18,691 nucleotides of DNA from CALJIC01 sp039805565 (lineage in GTDB: Bacteria > Chloroflexota > Chloroflexia > Chloroflexales > Roseiflexaceae): positions 1 to 18,691 of the forward strand of contig JBDLTZ010000284.1 of NCBI GenBank assembly GCA_039805565.1. The letters run 5' to 3'. The notes below the pieces were generated by a model. The model was not told the origin of the DNA. It ran no database searches and saw only the letters and a program-made list of their open reading frames with translations. Position numbers and translations under genes: made by a program. Positions 1 through 7,525 of the stretch are shown one piece after another. The stretch's first letter is position 1, and every line of letters starts with the position of its first letter.

Positions 1-1366
1 CGGGACTGAAGCGCAGCAGCCCGGCCCGCGCCACCAGAAGGCCGCTGCCGAACGGCGCATAGAGCTTATGAGCGGAACAGGCGAGATAGTCGATGCCCCA
101 GCGCTCAACCTCGACCTTGCGATGGGCGACGAGCTGCGCCGCGTCTACCAGCAGGCGCGCCCCGTAGCGGTGCACGATGGCGCTGATCGCCGCCAGGTCG
201 TTGACAACGCCAAGCACATTGGATGCACCAGACACCGCTACGAGCGCGATCCGCTGCCGCCCGTGTTCGCTCCGCTGGTTATACGCCTGCAACACGGCCT
301 CGAGCTCGGCCAGGCTCACGAAGCCCTCGTCGTCGATGGCGAGCCGGACCAGCCGCACACCGGGGATGCTGCGCCAGGGAAGCTCGTTGGAGTTGTGTTC
401 GAGCAAGGTGTTGAGCACGACCGGCTCGCTCCCTGATGCTACCTCGTGTCCGAGGCTCGCCGCGACCAGGTTGATCGCCTCGGTCGTGTTCGCCGTGAAG
501 ATCAGCTGGTAGCCCGCCGGCGGCGCCCCCAGGGCCGCAGCGCAGATCGACCGCACCTCGCGGACGATCTCAGCCTGCACCAGCCTGGGCTGCCCCCACG
601 CCTGCTGGACCACGTCCCAGACCGGCGCGAACGTGGGTGTGCTCGCGGCGTTGTCCAGGTTGATGAAGGGGCGCGGGCCGTCCGTGGTCGGAACCAGCAC
701 ATCGCGGCCGACAAGGGTCTGGTTGAGCGCGTCCAACAGCTCGTATCCGGTGAGGTGCGCGAGCTCGTCGTGGGCGAGGATGTCAGCGGCAGAGCAAGGT
801 GTGCCGACCTGGCCCGCGAATACTCTCGACCCGAAGCGCCGGGTCAGCTCAAGGGCCCGGGCGAACGCGATCACGTTGATGATCGGAGGTGTGCCCGCCT
901 CAAAGCGGTCGGGCGCTGCAGCCCAGACCACCCAGTTCGGCCCAACCAGGCGGGCCGTCCCCCCACCGGGCTCAAACGGCGCGCCCTGGGGCAACGCCCT
1001 GCGCCGCACGACCAGCGCCCGCAGGCCCAGCGGCAGCCCCATGTCCTGGCTCGACAGTGTCGTGACGTGCCGCGGGTCAAGCTGCCGCTCAAGGAGTGCT
1101 ACACGCCGCGGCGTGCAGAAGATAACGGTGTTGGTAGCACTGGAACGCCCAACATGGGCGAGGACAAGCGCCCGCGCCTGCTCGTAGAGATAGGTGGTCA
1201 CGGTCGAGTGGTGCCCGCTCCCCCGGTGGACGTTCGCGTAGGTCTTCAACGCCACCCCTACCGCTTCGCAGAGCTCAGCAAAGGCCTGCTCCCGCTCGGC
1301 TTCAGTTGGGTTGTGCTGGGGAGGTGCCTCCAGCGCAGCCGGATGTTCGGCGATCATCGCGTTCAT
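1..1366 (-). CDS. Class V aminotransferase (cysteine desulfurase-like), 3' end outside window
   Basis: PLP-dependent enzyme of the aminotransferase class V / cysteine desulfurase fold, probably cytosolic; substrate unknown. About 455 codons lie in the window and the gene continues past the left edge. The second half, from about residue 231, has the family start (INLDNAAST) and the PLP lysine motif SAHKLYAPFGSG with Lys434. The first 220 or so residues also look like pieces of the same fold: YANVHRGSGHHS at 43-54 is the usual N-terminal motif, while GGGT at 134-137 and RFEAGTPP at 154-161 are usual C-terminal motifs, with the middle and the lysine missing. The start ATG at 1366 has AGGAG seven bases upstream. 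The family is secure; whether it is a desulfurase, selenocysteine lyase or other class V enzyme cannot be told. The N-terminal half-domain is odd and is treated as a finding. Confidence 0.85.
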   Translation of the reverse strand, partial: MNAMIAEHPAALEAPPQHNPTEAEREQAFAELCEAVGVALKTYANVHRGSGHHSTVTTYLYEQARALVLAHVGRSSATNTVIFCTPRRVALLERQLDPRHVTTLSSQDMGLPLGLRALVVRRRALPQGAPFEPGGGTARLVGPNWVVWAAAPDRFEAGTPPIINVIAFARALELTRRFGSRVFAGQVGTPCSAADILAHDELAHLTGYELLDALNQTLVGRDVLVPTTDGPRPFINLDNAASTPTFAPVWDVVQQAWGQPRLVQAEIVREVRSICAAALGAPPAGYQLIFTANTTEAINLVAASLGHEVASGSEPVVLNTLLEHNSNELPWRSIPGVRLVRLAIDDEGFVSLAELEAVLQAYNQRSEHGRQRIALVAVSGASNVLGVVNDLAAISAIVHRYGARLLVDAAQLVAHRKVEVERWGIDYLACSAHKLYAPFGSGLLVARAGLLRFSP

Positions 1367-1430
1367 ACGACTGCTCCTGCATGATGTAGAGCACCCCGAT
1401 GATGGTTGCGCTTTTACGGTAGGGATTCAT
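1302..1430 (-). pseudogene. Remnant 5' end of a DUF4386-type membrane protein gene
   Basis: A 42-codon frame starts at ATG 1430 behind a plausible site (GGGAG, about 7 bases upstream). Its first 17 residues, MNPYRKSATIIGVLYIM, look like the N-terminus of DUF4386 membrane proteins, which as I recall commonly begin with Met-Asn, an Arg-Lys pair and a hydrophobic Ile-Val-Gly-Val-Leu run. After residue 17 the sequence becomes polar and unlike any membrane protein, and it overlaps the aminotransferase start in another frame before stopping at 1302. I read it as a gene start cut off by a deletion or replacement whose junction lies near 1380. It could instead be a chance or short leader peptide for the aminotransferase, since the two starts are only 64 bases apart on the same strand. 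Confidence 0.45.
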
Positions 1431-1462
1431 CGCGTTGCTCCCTCTCTAACGTGAGCGCCCGT

Positions 1463-1482
1463 CGCGGGTTTTGCCGCCCGCG
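1463..1482. terminator. GC-rich hairpin after the DUF4386-like gene
   Basis: CGCGGG at 1463-1468 and CCCGCG at 1477-1482 form a perfect 6-bp stem with an 8-base loop. It lies about 40 bases beyond the stop of the minus-strand gene ending at 1522. There is no T-run in the minus direction, so terminator function is only possible. Confidence 0.25.
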
Positions 1483-1521
1483 TTGCGGCTGTCCCTCCAC
1501 GCCGCTGGCGTCAGCGCAGCG

Positions 1522-2253
1522 TCACCTGCCCGCCCCTGCGAGATGCACCGAGGCGATGGCCTCATCGCCTGGCGCCGGCTCCGCCTGCTGCTTCGTGCGC
1601 AGTAGCACAAAGCCCAGCCAGGCAAACCACAGGATCTGCAGGAGGCCAAAGGCGAGCGCGCTCTCGCGCAGCGCCGGGATAATCGACACGAGGCCCGCGA
1701 GCCCTGTCGCGATGCCCAGCCAGTTCAGCGCCCTCGGCAGGCGCTGCGAGCGGAGACCGGCCAGGCTCACCAGCAGTACCCAGGGCCCGCCAAGGGCCTC
1801 ACCCCCGGCGCCGCCCAGACCGTCCGCAACGCTCTCGATGACCTGCCACGCCCCGGCGGCGCCGGCCGGGTCGGCCCGCTGGAGGGCGACGACATACTCC
1901 ATCCCCATGTTGGCGACGGCGCCGCTGGCGATCAGGAGACAGGACCAGATCACGCCCCACCCGGCGATCACCCGCGCCATCGCCGGGGTCTCGCCGCTCA
2001 GCCGCGCATAGAGCGCGAGTGCGAGAACCGTGAGCACGAGACCGAAGACCACGTACGCGAGCAGGTTGAAGATGGAGAGGCTGCCCTGGTGACTGACCAG
2101 GAGCTCGAGCTTCGCTGCCGGGGTGACTGCCCCCTGGTAGTCAAGGACTACCAGAAAGAACGGGATCGCCGCCAGGTAGGCGAAGGCGAGATAGAGCGCG
2201 GCGATGCCGCCGACACGCTGGTGACTCGGCACCCTGCTATGGGTGTGTTCCAT
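1522..2253 (-). CDS. DUF4386-like multi-pass membrane protein
   Basis: An integral membrane protein of 243 residues with about six hydrophobic segments (roughly 15-38, 58-83, 92-115, 150-168, 178-197 and 200-220). The layout resembles DUF4386 proteins: a short polar N-terminus, a first helix, then a soluble loop with VSHQGSLSIFNLLAYVVFG, and a charged C-terminal tail. No catalytic motif is visible and the function of the family is not known. The ATG at 2253 has an AAAGGG site about 8 bases upstream. It lies on the same strand as the aminotransferase, 155 bases upstream of it, and the DUF4386-type remnant sits between the two. The frame is confidently a gene; the family call is less certain because I rely on the general pattern only. 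Confidence 0.7.
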   Translation of the reverse strand: MEHTHSRVPSHQRVGGIAALYLAFAYLAAIPFFLVVLDYQGAVTPAAKLELLVSHQGSLSIFNLLAYVVFGLVLTVLALALYARLSGETPAMARVIAGWGVIWSCLLIASGAVANMGMEYVVALQRADPAGAAGAWQVIESVADGLGGAGGEALGGPWVLLVSLAGLRSQRLPRALNWLGIATGLAGLVSIIPALRESALAFGLLQILWFAWLGFVLLRTKQQAEPAPGDEAIASVHLAGAGR

Positions 2254-2600
2254 GGCACAGCCCTTTCGTGCGAGACCACGATATGCTTGCGGTGACTCCG
2301 GAGCGGCGAAACAGCGCGCTGGCCAGCGAGTCGCCGATCAGCAACACCAGCCAGTTGATGGGGAGAACGTCACCGCCGTCAGCGCGGCGGTCAGATTCGA
2401 CGCATACCACCCGAGGCGCGCTGCCGGTAGGGCGGGCCCATCATCAGGTGGCGTGGCGCGAACCGGATCAGCAATACGGTGCCTCCGATCCCCTCGGCGC
2501 GATTATGCCGCTGCCATAGCACGAGCGGGGCGCCGCAGTACGTGGGCGGGCTGCCCGACAAAGCGCTCAGCACCGGCGCCACGCCCAGCCCGTAGACCAC
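2254..2600 (-). pseudogene. Possible decayed membrane protein gene
   Basis: A 69-codon frame from 2600 (N-terminus MVYGLGVAPVLSALSGSPPT) ends at 2391. Beyond the stop, one frame reads WYASNLTAALTAV and then a different frame reads LPINWLVLLIGDSLASALF, ending just before the DUF4386-like gene. Pieces of membrane-protein-like sequence spread over frames is what a gene with frameshifts would give. I do not recognise the family. GC-rich DNA produces long chance frames, so this stays a weak call. Confidence 0.2.
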
Positions 2601-2684
2601 GGTGGGCTTACTCTATCGTAGAAACCTCGCGCGCCCTGGCCCGGGATGGCGTGGTGAGAGCATAGCCCGTGCAGGGGTGATCGT

Positions 2685-2706
2685 GTGTCACCTTGCTGGG
2701 TGACAC
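2685..2706. promoter_or_regulatory. Perfect 8-bp palindrome, operator or terminator
   Basis: GTGTCACC at 2685-2692 and GGTGACAC at 2699-2706 are exact inverted copies around a 6-base loop (TTGCTG). It lies 123 bases beyond the stop of the minus-strand serine hydrolase and upstream of the gene debris and the DUF4386-like gene. With no T-run it could be a dyad operator or a weak transcription stop; the sequence does not decide. Confidence 0.35.
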
Positions 2707-2829
2707 GGATGGATCGGTCTGCGTATGCGGCTCTGGCGCCCTAGTCGAGGACGGTGTATGCGCGGGTAGAAGGTTGGCACTGCTCGTCAGTAGCCCACAC
2801 ACGGCCCGCTCTTCCGGTGGTATCTCAGA

Positions 2830-4404
2830 TTATGGCTCCTCAAGGCGGCCCTCGAACGTCACGCCGAGTTCATGCGCGGTTTCCTGGCCTGTCATCAGCA
2901 CCCGACTACCCTCAACTCGCATACGGAAGATGATGTGGTCGTTGTTGGCGATGTTGTCGTACTCGAAGACGAAGGTCTGGGCGTCGGCCCAGGCGCCTCG
3001 GTAGCCCTGTGGCAGACCGTGCTCTCCCGACGACATCCGGTAGATTCCATCCAGCCCGAGCGGCGCGCGTACCACCTGCTCGCTGCCGAAATGCTTGAGC
3101 GCCAGGTTTGCCTCAGCCGTCTCATCGAAGGTGAGCACCGCAGTCTCCATCTCGATGGGGTTCGGCTCGAACACAAAGGTCTTGCCTGAAATCTCCCTGG
3201 CGATCTCGGGAAGTGGCGCGACGGGCTGCGGCGCTGGCGGCTGTGCCACGCCCCTGACGGCGGCCTCAAGCTGCGCTACACCATCGGGGTTCGCCGGCAA
3301 CGGCTCCTGCATATCGACCGCCGCAGGTTCGAGGAACGAGATCATCTCGTCGTACTCGAAACCACCGCCCGTCGTGACGATGATTACGTTCAGGGCCGGA
3401 ATTACATGTATACGCTGCCCGCCACGCCCTATGGCGGCGTACTGGAGCGGGTCTTCGCCCGTGATCCACCAGCCGTAGCCGTACTTGTCGTTATCAGCTG
3501 TCTCGGCCATCTGCACCCTGGCAGAGGCTTCCACCCACTCGCTCGGTACGACCTGCTGGCCGTCCCACTGGCCGCTGTTGAGCCACAGGTAGCCAACCTT
3601 CGCCATATCGTGCGGGTGCAGATACAGATCACCCCAGCCATCGCTGAAGCCCTGCGGGTCGCTCTCCCAGAGGGCGTCCTGAATGCCCAGCGGCGCGAAA
3701 AGGTTTTGGCGGGCAAACTCGAGCGCGGTCATACCAGTCGCCCGTTGCAGGATCGGCGAGAGCAGGTGGATGGCCGGGCTACAGTAGATGAAGCGTGTGC
3801 CAGGTTCGGCGACCACGTTGCGGTCCAGGACGAACTGGACATAGTCGGGCGCCGCCTGCATCTGCCGGCGGGTCTCCTCGTCGCGCTCGGCGGTGCACTC
3901 CAGCCCGGATGACATGCTGGCGAGCTGGCGCACGGTGATGCGCTCCTTGAGCGCATCGCGGTTGGCGACGGTGCGGTCGGGGAAGAAGGAGAGCATGGGC
4001 GCGTCGAGGCTCAGCTTGCCCTGGTCGGCGGCGATCGCAATCAGCGTGGTCATCACGCTCTTGGTCACGGAGGCCACATCGTGGACGGTGCTGCCGTCGT
4101 AGGGGTAGAAGGCGGCATCGACGACGACCTTGCCATTGCGGACGACCAGCAGGCTATGGATGTCGATGTTCTGCTCCCGCATGGCCTGCAACCCTGCCGC
4201 CAGTTTCGCGGAGTCAAACCCCTGTTCCTCGGGCGTACTGCGCTGCCAGCTCTGTGTGGGCCAGGAGGTTGGTGCGGCAATTGGCGCTGGGGCGCGCAGG
4301 CGGGGAGCGAGCAGGAGGAAGAGCAGCAGCGCCACAATGGTAAGCGGCACCAGCCACGGCAGGAGCGTACGCCCAGTCTGTTTCCCTTTTTGTGTCGGGA
4401 CCAT
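2830..4404 (-). CDS. Membrane-anchored serine hydrolase, class C beta-lactamase family
   Basis: A serine hydrolase of the beta-lactamase / D-Ala-D-Ala carboxypeptidase / esterase superfamily (beta-lactamase class C group), acting outside the cell. A hydrophobic anchor spans about residues 14-34. The nucleophile motif is SVTK (Ser112, Lys115), the second motif is YCS (Tyr207-Ser209), and the third region is GRGGQ (327-331) in place of a classical KTG, as is common in esterase-like members. The catalytic domain ends near 365; about 150 residues follow, with an Ala-Pro-rich linker at 385-400 and then a beta-rich tail. A frame opens at GTG 4407, but ATG 4404 is preferred because GGAGG lies 6 bases before it and only 3 before the GTG. 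True antibiotic hydrolysis is unlikely; an esterase or peptidase role is more probable. The substrate cannot be told. Confidence 0.88.
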   Translation of the reverse strand: MVPTQKGKQTGRTLLPWLVPLTIVALLLFLLLAPRLRAPAPIAAPTSWPTQSWQRSTPEEQGFDSAKLAAGLQAMREQNIDIHSLLVVRNGKVVVDAAFYPYDGSTVHDVASVTKSVMTTLIAIAADQGKLSLDAPMLSFFPDRTVANRDALKERITVRQLASMSSGLECTAERDEETRRQMQAAPDYVQFVLDRNVVAEPGTRFIYCSPAIHLLSPILQRATGMTALEFARQNLFAPLGIQDALWESDPQGFSDGWGDLYLHPHDMAKVGYLWLNSGQWDGQQVVPSEWVEASARVQMAETADNDKYGYGWWITGEDPLQYAAIGRGGQRIHVIPALNVIIVTTGGGFEYDEMISFLEPAAVDMQEPLPANPDGVAQLEAAVRGVAQPPAPQPVAPLPEIAREISGKTFVFEPNPIEMETAVLTFDETAEANLALKHFGSEQVVRAPLGLDGIYRMSSGEHGLPQGYRGAWADAQTFVFEYDNIANNDHIIFRMRVEGSRVLMTGQETAHELGVTFEGRLEEP

Positions 4405-4657
4405 CACACACCTCCGTTCTCAGGCCACCCGCCCCCCGGAGGGTTGGCTGCCACGTGAGGGACCCGTGGTTGGCTACACCGACCAATGCGACGACGAGCC
4501 ACCACGTCGCGGCCGACGGCCGTTGGTCCAGCGCAGAGCGAAAGTTGCTCCAGCTCGTGGGATCCAAGCGGGAGCGCAGCACCGGGGAGCGGGCGCGGAG
4601 GGAGTGTGCGGAAGGGGGCGCAGGGCGCGGTGTGCGGTGGCTTGGCCACATGCGAGC

Positions 4658-4678
4658 CAGGTGGCGGTCGGCCACCTG
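4658..4678. promoter_or_regulatory. Perfect 8-bp palindrome upstream of the serine hydrolase
   Basis: CAGGTGGC at 4658-4665 and GCCACCTG at 4671-4678 pair fully around a 5-base loop (GGTCG). It is about 255 bases upstream of the serine hydrolase start and 310 bases upstream of the metallopeptidase. It could be an operator or an RNA hairpin. Confidence 0.3.
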
Positions 4679-4967
4679 CGTCCAGTGTAACAGGCGGGGC
4701 GACGTCTGTCAGAGAACACCCAGACACGCCAGGTGATCATTGCTGAACCGCGCAACCCTGTGATGATCGAAACACACGGGATGCGCTGTTCACCGTTGGA
4801 ACAAGTGCCAGCGGCTCGCCAGGGCGATACTTACGCTGTGGCGTCGGCTGCATGAGCTCCCCCAGATGCGGGCCTCGGCGCAGCCCACTGCCGGCCGGAT
4901 GGTGAACTCACCTTCCCTCCCTGGTTATCGTCTTGTTTCGTCGGCGACCGGGCGAGGGTAGTAGACT

Positions 4968-4982
4968 CCTCCAAACAGGAGG
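4968..4982 (+). promoter_or_regulatory. Ribosome binding site inside a small hairpin
   Basis: CCTCC at 4968-4972 is the exact complement of the ribosome binding site GGAGG at 4978-4982, with a 5-base loop AAACA. The site is 6 bases before the metallopeptidase ATG. Pairing would hide it from the ribosome; whether it acts as a control is untested. Confidence 0.3.
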
Positions 4983-4988
4983 CCCGCA

Positions 4989-6170
4989 ATGCACGTGAAA
5001 ACTCGGGGAGTCATGAAGGTTGTGACAGGCCTGGCCAGCCTGGCTATCCTCGTGCTGGCCGCATCCGCGCTGAGCAACCTGGGGCTCCCCACCCGCTCGC
5101 AGGTGGTCGAGCACCTGGGAGACGCCGAAAAAGCCCGGCTCGCCGAGCTCTTCCACCTGCGCCAGCAGCTGGGCGACGCGGTCTGGCCGGGCTGGGGTCA
5201 GGCCGACGTCCCGGTGATTGTCTACAACGAGGCCTACGCCTTCCTCGTCGGCTACCCCGGCCCACCGCCCCCGGGCTGGCTGAAGATGCCCCAGGCCAGC
5301 CCGCGCGGCGGCCCCTGGGAGCTGGTGCCCGGCGACAGCTTCGGCGGTCAGCCCTACTACCGCCAGCGCCTGCTTGACCCGCGCATCACCCCCGAGAGCT
5401 TTACCGTGCTCGTCGGAGAGCGCTGGGTCGCCACGCTGGCGACGAAGGAGTTCGCGCAGATCGATTTCGTGCGCGGCCTCCGCGCCGAGCTGCCGCCCCT
5501 GCTGCGCCCGTTCGTCCCCTACCGGCTGCTCTGGCACCTCCTGATGGGCGAGAGCGAGACCTACATCGGGGCGCTCGCCCACGAAACCTTCCACGCCTAC
5601 CAGGGGCAGGTTGCGGCGGAGCGCCTGGGGCACGCCGAGCGCGTTACCGCGCAGGAGGAGCATTACCCCTGGCAGGACCCCGGCCTTGCCGCCGCCTGGC
5701 AGGAGGAGGTTGACCTGCTTGCCGACGCAGTGCGGGCAAGCTCGGATGTCGAGGCGACTGTGCTGGCCCGCCGCTTTCTGAGCCGGCGCGACGAGCGCCG
5801 CGCCCAGGCCAGCCTCGCCCCGGCCCTCATCGACTACGAGCGCCAGCGCGAGTGGCTCGAGGGGCTGGCGAAGTACGCTGAGCTTGCCCTCGGCCGAGCG
5901 GCCGCCCGGACGCCGGGCTATCAGCCCGTCCCCGCCCTCGCCGGAGACCCAGAGTTCCATCAGTACGCCACGCGCGAGCAGTTCTGGGCGCGGCAACTGG
6001 AGGAGACTCGGCGGCTGGCGAGGCGCTCGGGCGAGACCCGCTTCTACTACGCTGGCGCCGCCCAGGTGGCGCTCCTGGACCGACTCATGCCAGGGTGGCA
6101 GGTGCGGCTCATCGGCGGGCAGGAGGCGCCGGAGGATCTGCTACGCAAGGCTGTTGCAGCCGACCCGTGA
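4989..6170 (+). CDS. Exported zinc metallopeptidase-like protein (HExxH)
   Basis: A 393-residue protein with an N-terminal signal or anchor segment at about 10-30 and a gluzincin-type metal site: HETFH at 198-202 (His198 and His202 as zinc ligands, Glu199 as general base) and a downstream EGLAKYAE segment beginning at Glu291, which fits the third, glutamate ligand. Spacing of about 90 residues between the two motifs is longer than in thermolysin but seen in uncharacterised families. It probably acts outside the membrane as a peptidase; the family is not one I can name. The ATG at 4989 has GGAGG 6 bases upstream; an in-frame Met9 is an alternative start. It stands alone, 227 bases before the next gene. 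An antisense frame across 4908-5996 is a shadow of its codon bias. Confidence 0.82.
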   Translation: MHVKTRGVMKVVTGLASLAILVLAASALSNLGLPTRSQVVEHLGDAEKARLAELFHLRQQLGDAVWPGWGQADVPVIVYNEAYAFLVGYPGPPPPGWLKMPQASPRGGPWELVPGDSFGGQPYYRQRLLDPRITPESFTVLVGERWVATLATKEFAQIDFVRGLRAELPPLLRPFVPYRLLWHLLMGESETYIGALAHETFHAYQGQVAAERLGHAERVTAQEEHYPWQDPGLAAAWQEEVDLLADAVRASSDVEATVLARRFLSRRDERRAQASLAPALIDYERQREWLEGLAKYAELALGRAAARTPGYQPVPALAGDPEFHQYATREQFWARQLEETRRLARRSGETRFYYAGAAQVALLDRLMPGWQVRLIGGQEAPEDLLRKAVAADP

Positions 6171-6260
6171 GATCAGGTGCCTCGCGCGACGAACCTCTGG
6201 GTGAAGAAACGCTCCCGCCAGGTAGCCCCTTCCTTATCACTGCCCACCGCAGCGCCGGCG

Positions 6261-6266
6261 TATACT
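6261..6266 (+). promoter_or_regulatory. Candidate -10 element before the LiaF-like gene
   Basis: TATACT matches the TATAAT consensus at five of six positions in an otherwise GC-rich spacer, 132 bases before the start at 6398. No convincing -35 element sits at the right distance, so this is a suggestion only. Confidence 0.25.
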
Positions 6267-6397
6267 CAGGTTGCTGAGGGGGCGTTGCTCCTATCGGCTG
6301 TTTCCGTTTTTCTCCCATCCGGTAGCCCGCCCCCACGGCAGCGCATCCCCTCCACAACGTGCGGAGAGGGACATCTCGTCGAGGGAGGAGGTCATCG

Positions 6398-6763
6398 ATG
6401 GGAACAACGTTACACCAGGGAGATGCAAAGGAGGCCCTGAACCAGCGCCTGGAGGCGATCGGGTGGGGCCTGTTCCTGATTACTATCGGCGTACTCTGGC
6501 TGGCCCCGCAGGGCGTCGTGCCCGAAGGCACCTGGCTGATCGCGGCGGGGGTTATCCTGCTCGGCGTCAACCTGGCGCGCTATCTCAACGCCATCAAGCT
6601 GAGCGGCACGAGCCTGCTTCTGGGGCTCCTCGCCATCGTCTTTGGGATCGGGGAGTTCTTCGGGCTGCAGTTGCCGTTCGTCGCCATCCTGTTGATCATC
6701 TTTGGGGCGGGCATGCTCCTGCGGCCCTGGCTCGACCCGCTGCTTGAGCGACGGCGAACCTGA
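6398..6763 (+). CDS. Small LiaF/LiaI-like membrane protein
   Basis: A 121-residue membrane protein with about four closely spaced helices (roughly 19-36, 45-62, 69-85 and 88-105) followed by a short basic tail. The pattern of paired helices with GWGLFLITIGVLWL and a second LLLGLLAIVFGIGEFF block is that of the LiaF/LiaI N-terminal transmembrane domain (DUF5668-type). In Firmicutes such proteins sense or restrain the cell-envelope stress response, but this one lacks the LiaF C-terminal domain and has no kinase neighbour here, so its role is open. The start ATG 6398 follows GGAGGAGG closely; a longer frame from 6359 adds an arginine-rich stretch and has no ribosome binding site. The spacing to the next gene is 140 bases. 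Confidence 0.75.
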   Translation: MGTTLHQGDAKEALNQRLEAIGWGLFLITIGVLWLAPQGVVPEGTWLIAAGVILLGVNLARYLNAIKLSGTSLLLGLLAIVFGIGEFFGLQLPFVAILLIIFGAGMLLRPWLDPLLERRRT

Positions 6764-6819
6764 ACAGGCCACAGCCGCTCGGCGCAGCATCTCGTCACGC
6801 CGCGTATAAGAGCTTCCAG

Positions 6820-6839
6820 GTAGCCTGAGCGCAGGCTGC
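6820..6839. terminator. Hairpin between LiaF-like gene and next gene
   Basis: AGCCTG at 6822-6827 pairs with CAGGCT at 6832-6837 around AGCG, and two more pairs (one G-T) extend it. It lies 57 bases after a stop codon, without a T-run. A TATAAG sequence sits just before it at 6805-6810 and could be a -10 element instead. Confidence 0.25.
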
Positions 6840-6903
6840 TATGCACCATGCCCGCTGATGAAAGGCTCTACCGAGCCGGCGTGCATCTGAGGGGAGGTGC
6901 GCC

Positions 6904-7449
6904 ATGCGCGTAACGTCGCATGATCGGCCTCGTGTCGACCGTCCTATGAATGCCAGTGCCGGCAGCAGCGTGATCGCCGGGCTTATCGGCGGCCTGCTGG
7001 GGACCGTCGTAATGGACCTGTTCGGCGCCGGGCTGTTTGTGGCGATGGGCGCCCCGGCCACCCTCTCCTTCGCCGTTATTGGCGATGCCGCAGCGGGCTT
7101 TGGTGCACTGCTCGGCATCGCGCTCGCCGGCGGCGCGCCGCTGGGGGTGCTGCTGCACTACCTGATCGGCCTGGGGCTCGGGGCCATCTTTGGCGCGGCC
7201 GTCTCACAGTTCGCGCCGCTGCGTGCGCTCTCCACGTGGAGGGGTGTAGGACTGGCTGTGCTCTTCGTCGAGGTTATGAGCCAGCCGCTGCTCGCGGCCG
7301 CCGCGCTGCTCTTGCACATGACGGCGGCAGAGGCTGCCCAGTGGTTCGGCATCTCCTTCGTCATGCACCTGGTCTACGGCCTCGTCCTCGGGCTCATCGT
7401 CTACCGCTACCGGAGGCGAGGCGCTGCGCTGCCGCCCACTCAGGGCTGA
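6904..7449 (+). CDS. Multi-pass membrane protein, DUF6789/YagU-like
   Basis: A 181-residue integral membrane protein. After a polar stretch of 20 residues come about four to five helices (roughly 23-48, 52-78, 80-100, 108-137 and 148-166), many rich in Gly and Ala, and a basic C-terminus (YRYRRRG). Helix starts such as AGLIGGLLGTVVMDLF resemble YagU/DUF6789 membrane proteins, whose function is unknown. ATG 6904 follows GGGAGGTG by a few bases, a strong site; Met15 is a weaker alternative. It is followed 76 bases later by the SRPBCC protein on the same strand. The gene call is firm and the family name tentative. Confidence 0.7.
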   Translation: MRVTSHDRPRVDRPMNASAGSSVIAGLIGGLLGTVVMDLFGAGLFVAMGAPATLSFAVIGDAAAGFGALLGIALAGGAPLGVLLHYLIGLGLGAIFGAAVSQFAPLRALSTWRGVGLAVLFVEVMSQPLLAAAALLLHMTAAEAAQWFGISFVMHLVYGLVLGLIVYRYRRRGAALPPTQG

Positions 7450-7525
7450 TTCCGGAGCAGCTGTGCGTTCGCCACGACCGTTGCCTGCTGATGGCGGCTC
7501 TGTCGAGGCGCCGGTGGAGGCCATG

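Larger units (their letters stand above)
2254..2829. other. 576-base stretch without an intact gene
   Basis: This holds short frames only. On the minus strand two pieces look like protein debris (see the pseudogene entry), and there is one 8-bp palindrome at 2685-2706. The plus-strand frame across 2243-2665 is arginine-rich with no recognisable motif, and the minus frame 2608-2802 is polar and low-complexity; I take both as chance. Confidence 0.5.
4408..4988. other. 581-base intergenic region between divergent genes
   Basis: It separates the minus-strand serine hydrolase from the plus-strand metallopeptidase, so it should hold promoters for both. I found one perfect palindrome (4658-4678) and a hairpin overlapping the ribosome binding site of the downstream gene. 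The short overlapping frames on both strands here are arginine-rich or low-complexity and show no family motifs. No promoter of good consensus is visible. Confidence 0.5.

Noticed and set aside
446..1384. Plus-strand frame of 312 codons opposite the aminotransferase
   Set aside because: Arg-rich and motif-free, whereas the minus strand reads a class V aminotransferase without interruption to the window edge.
2608..2802. Short minus-strand frame of 64 codons between the serine hydrolase and gene debris
   Set aside because: Polar low-complexity sequence, no family pattern, and it spans a palindrome; probably chance.
4908..5996. Minus-strand frame of 362 codons opposite the metallopeptidase
   Set aside because: No recognisable motif and composition typical of an antisense shadow; the plus strand has a signal segment and HETFH.
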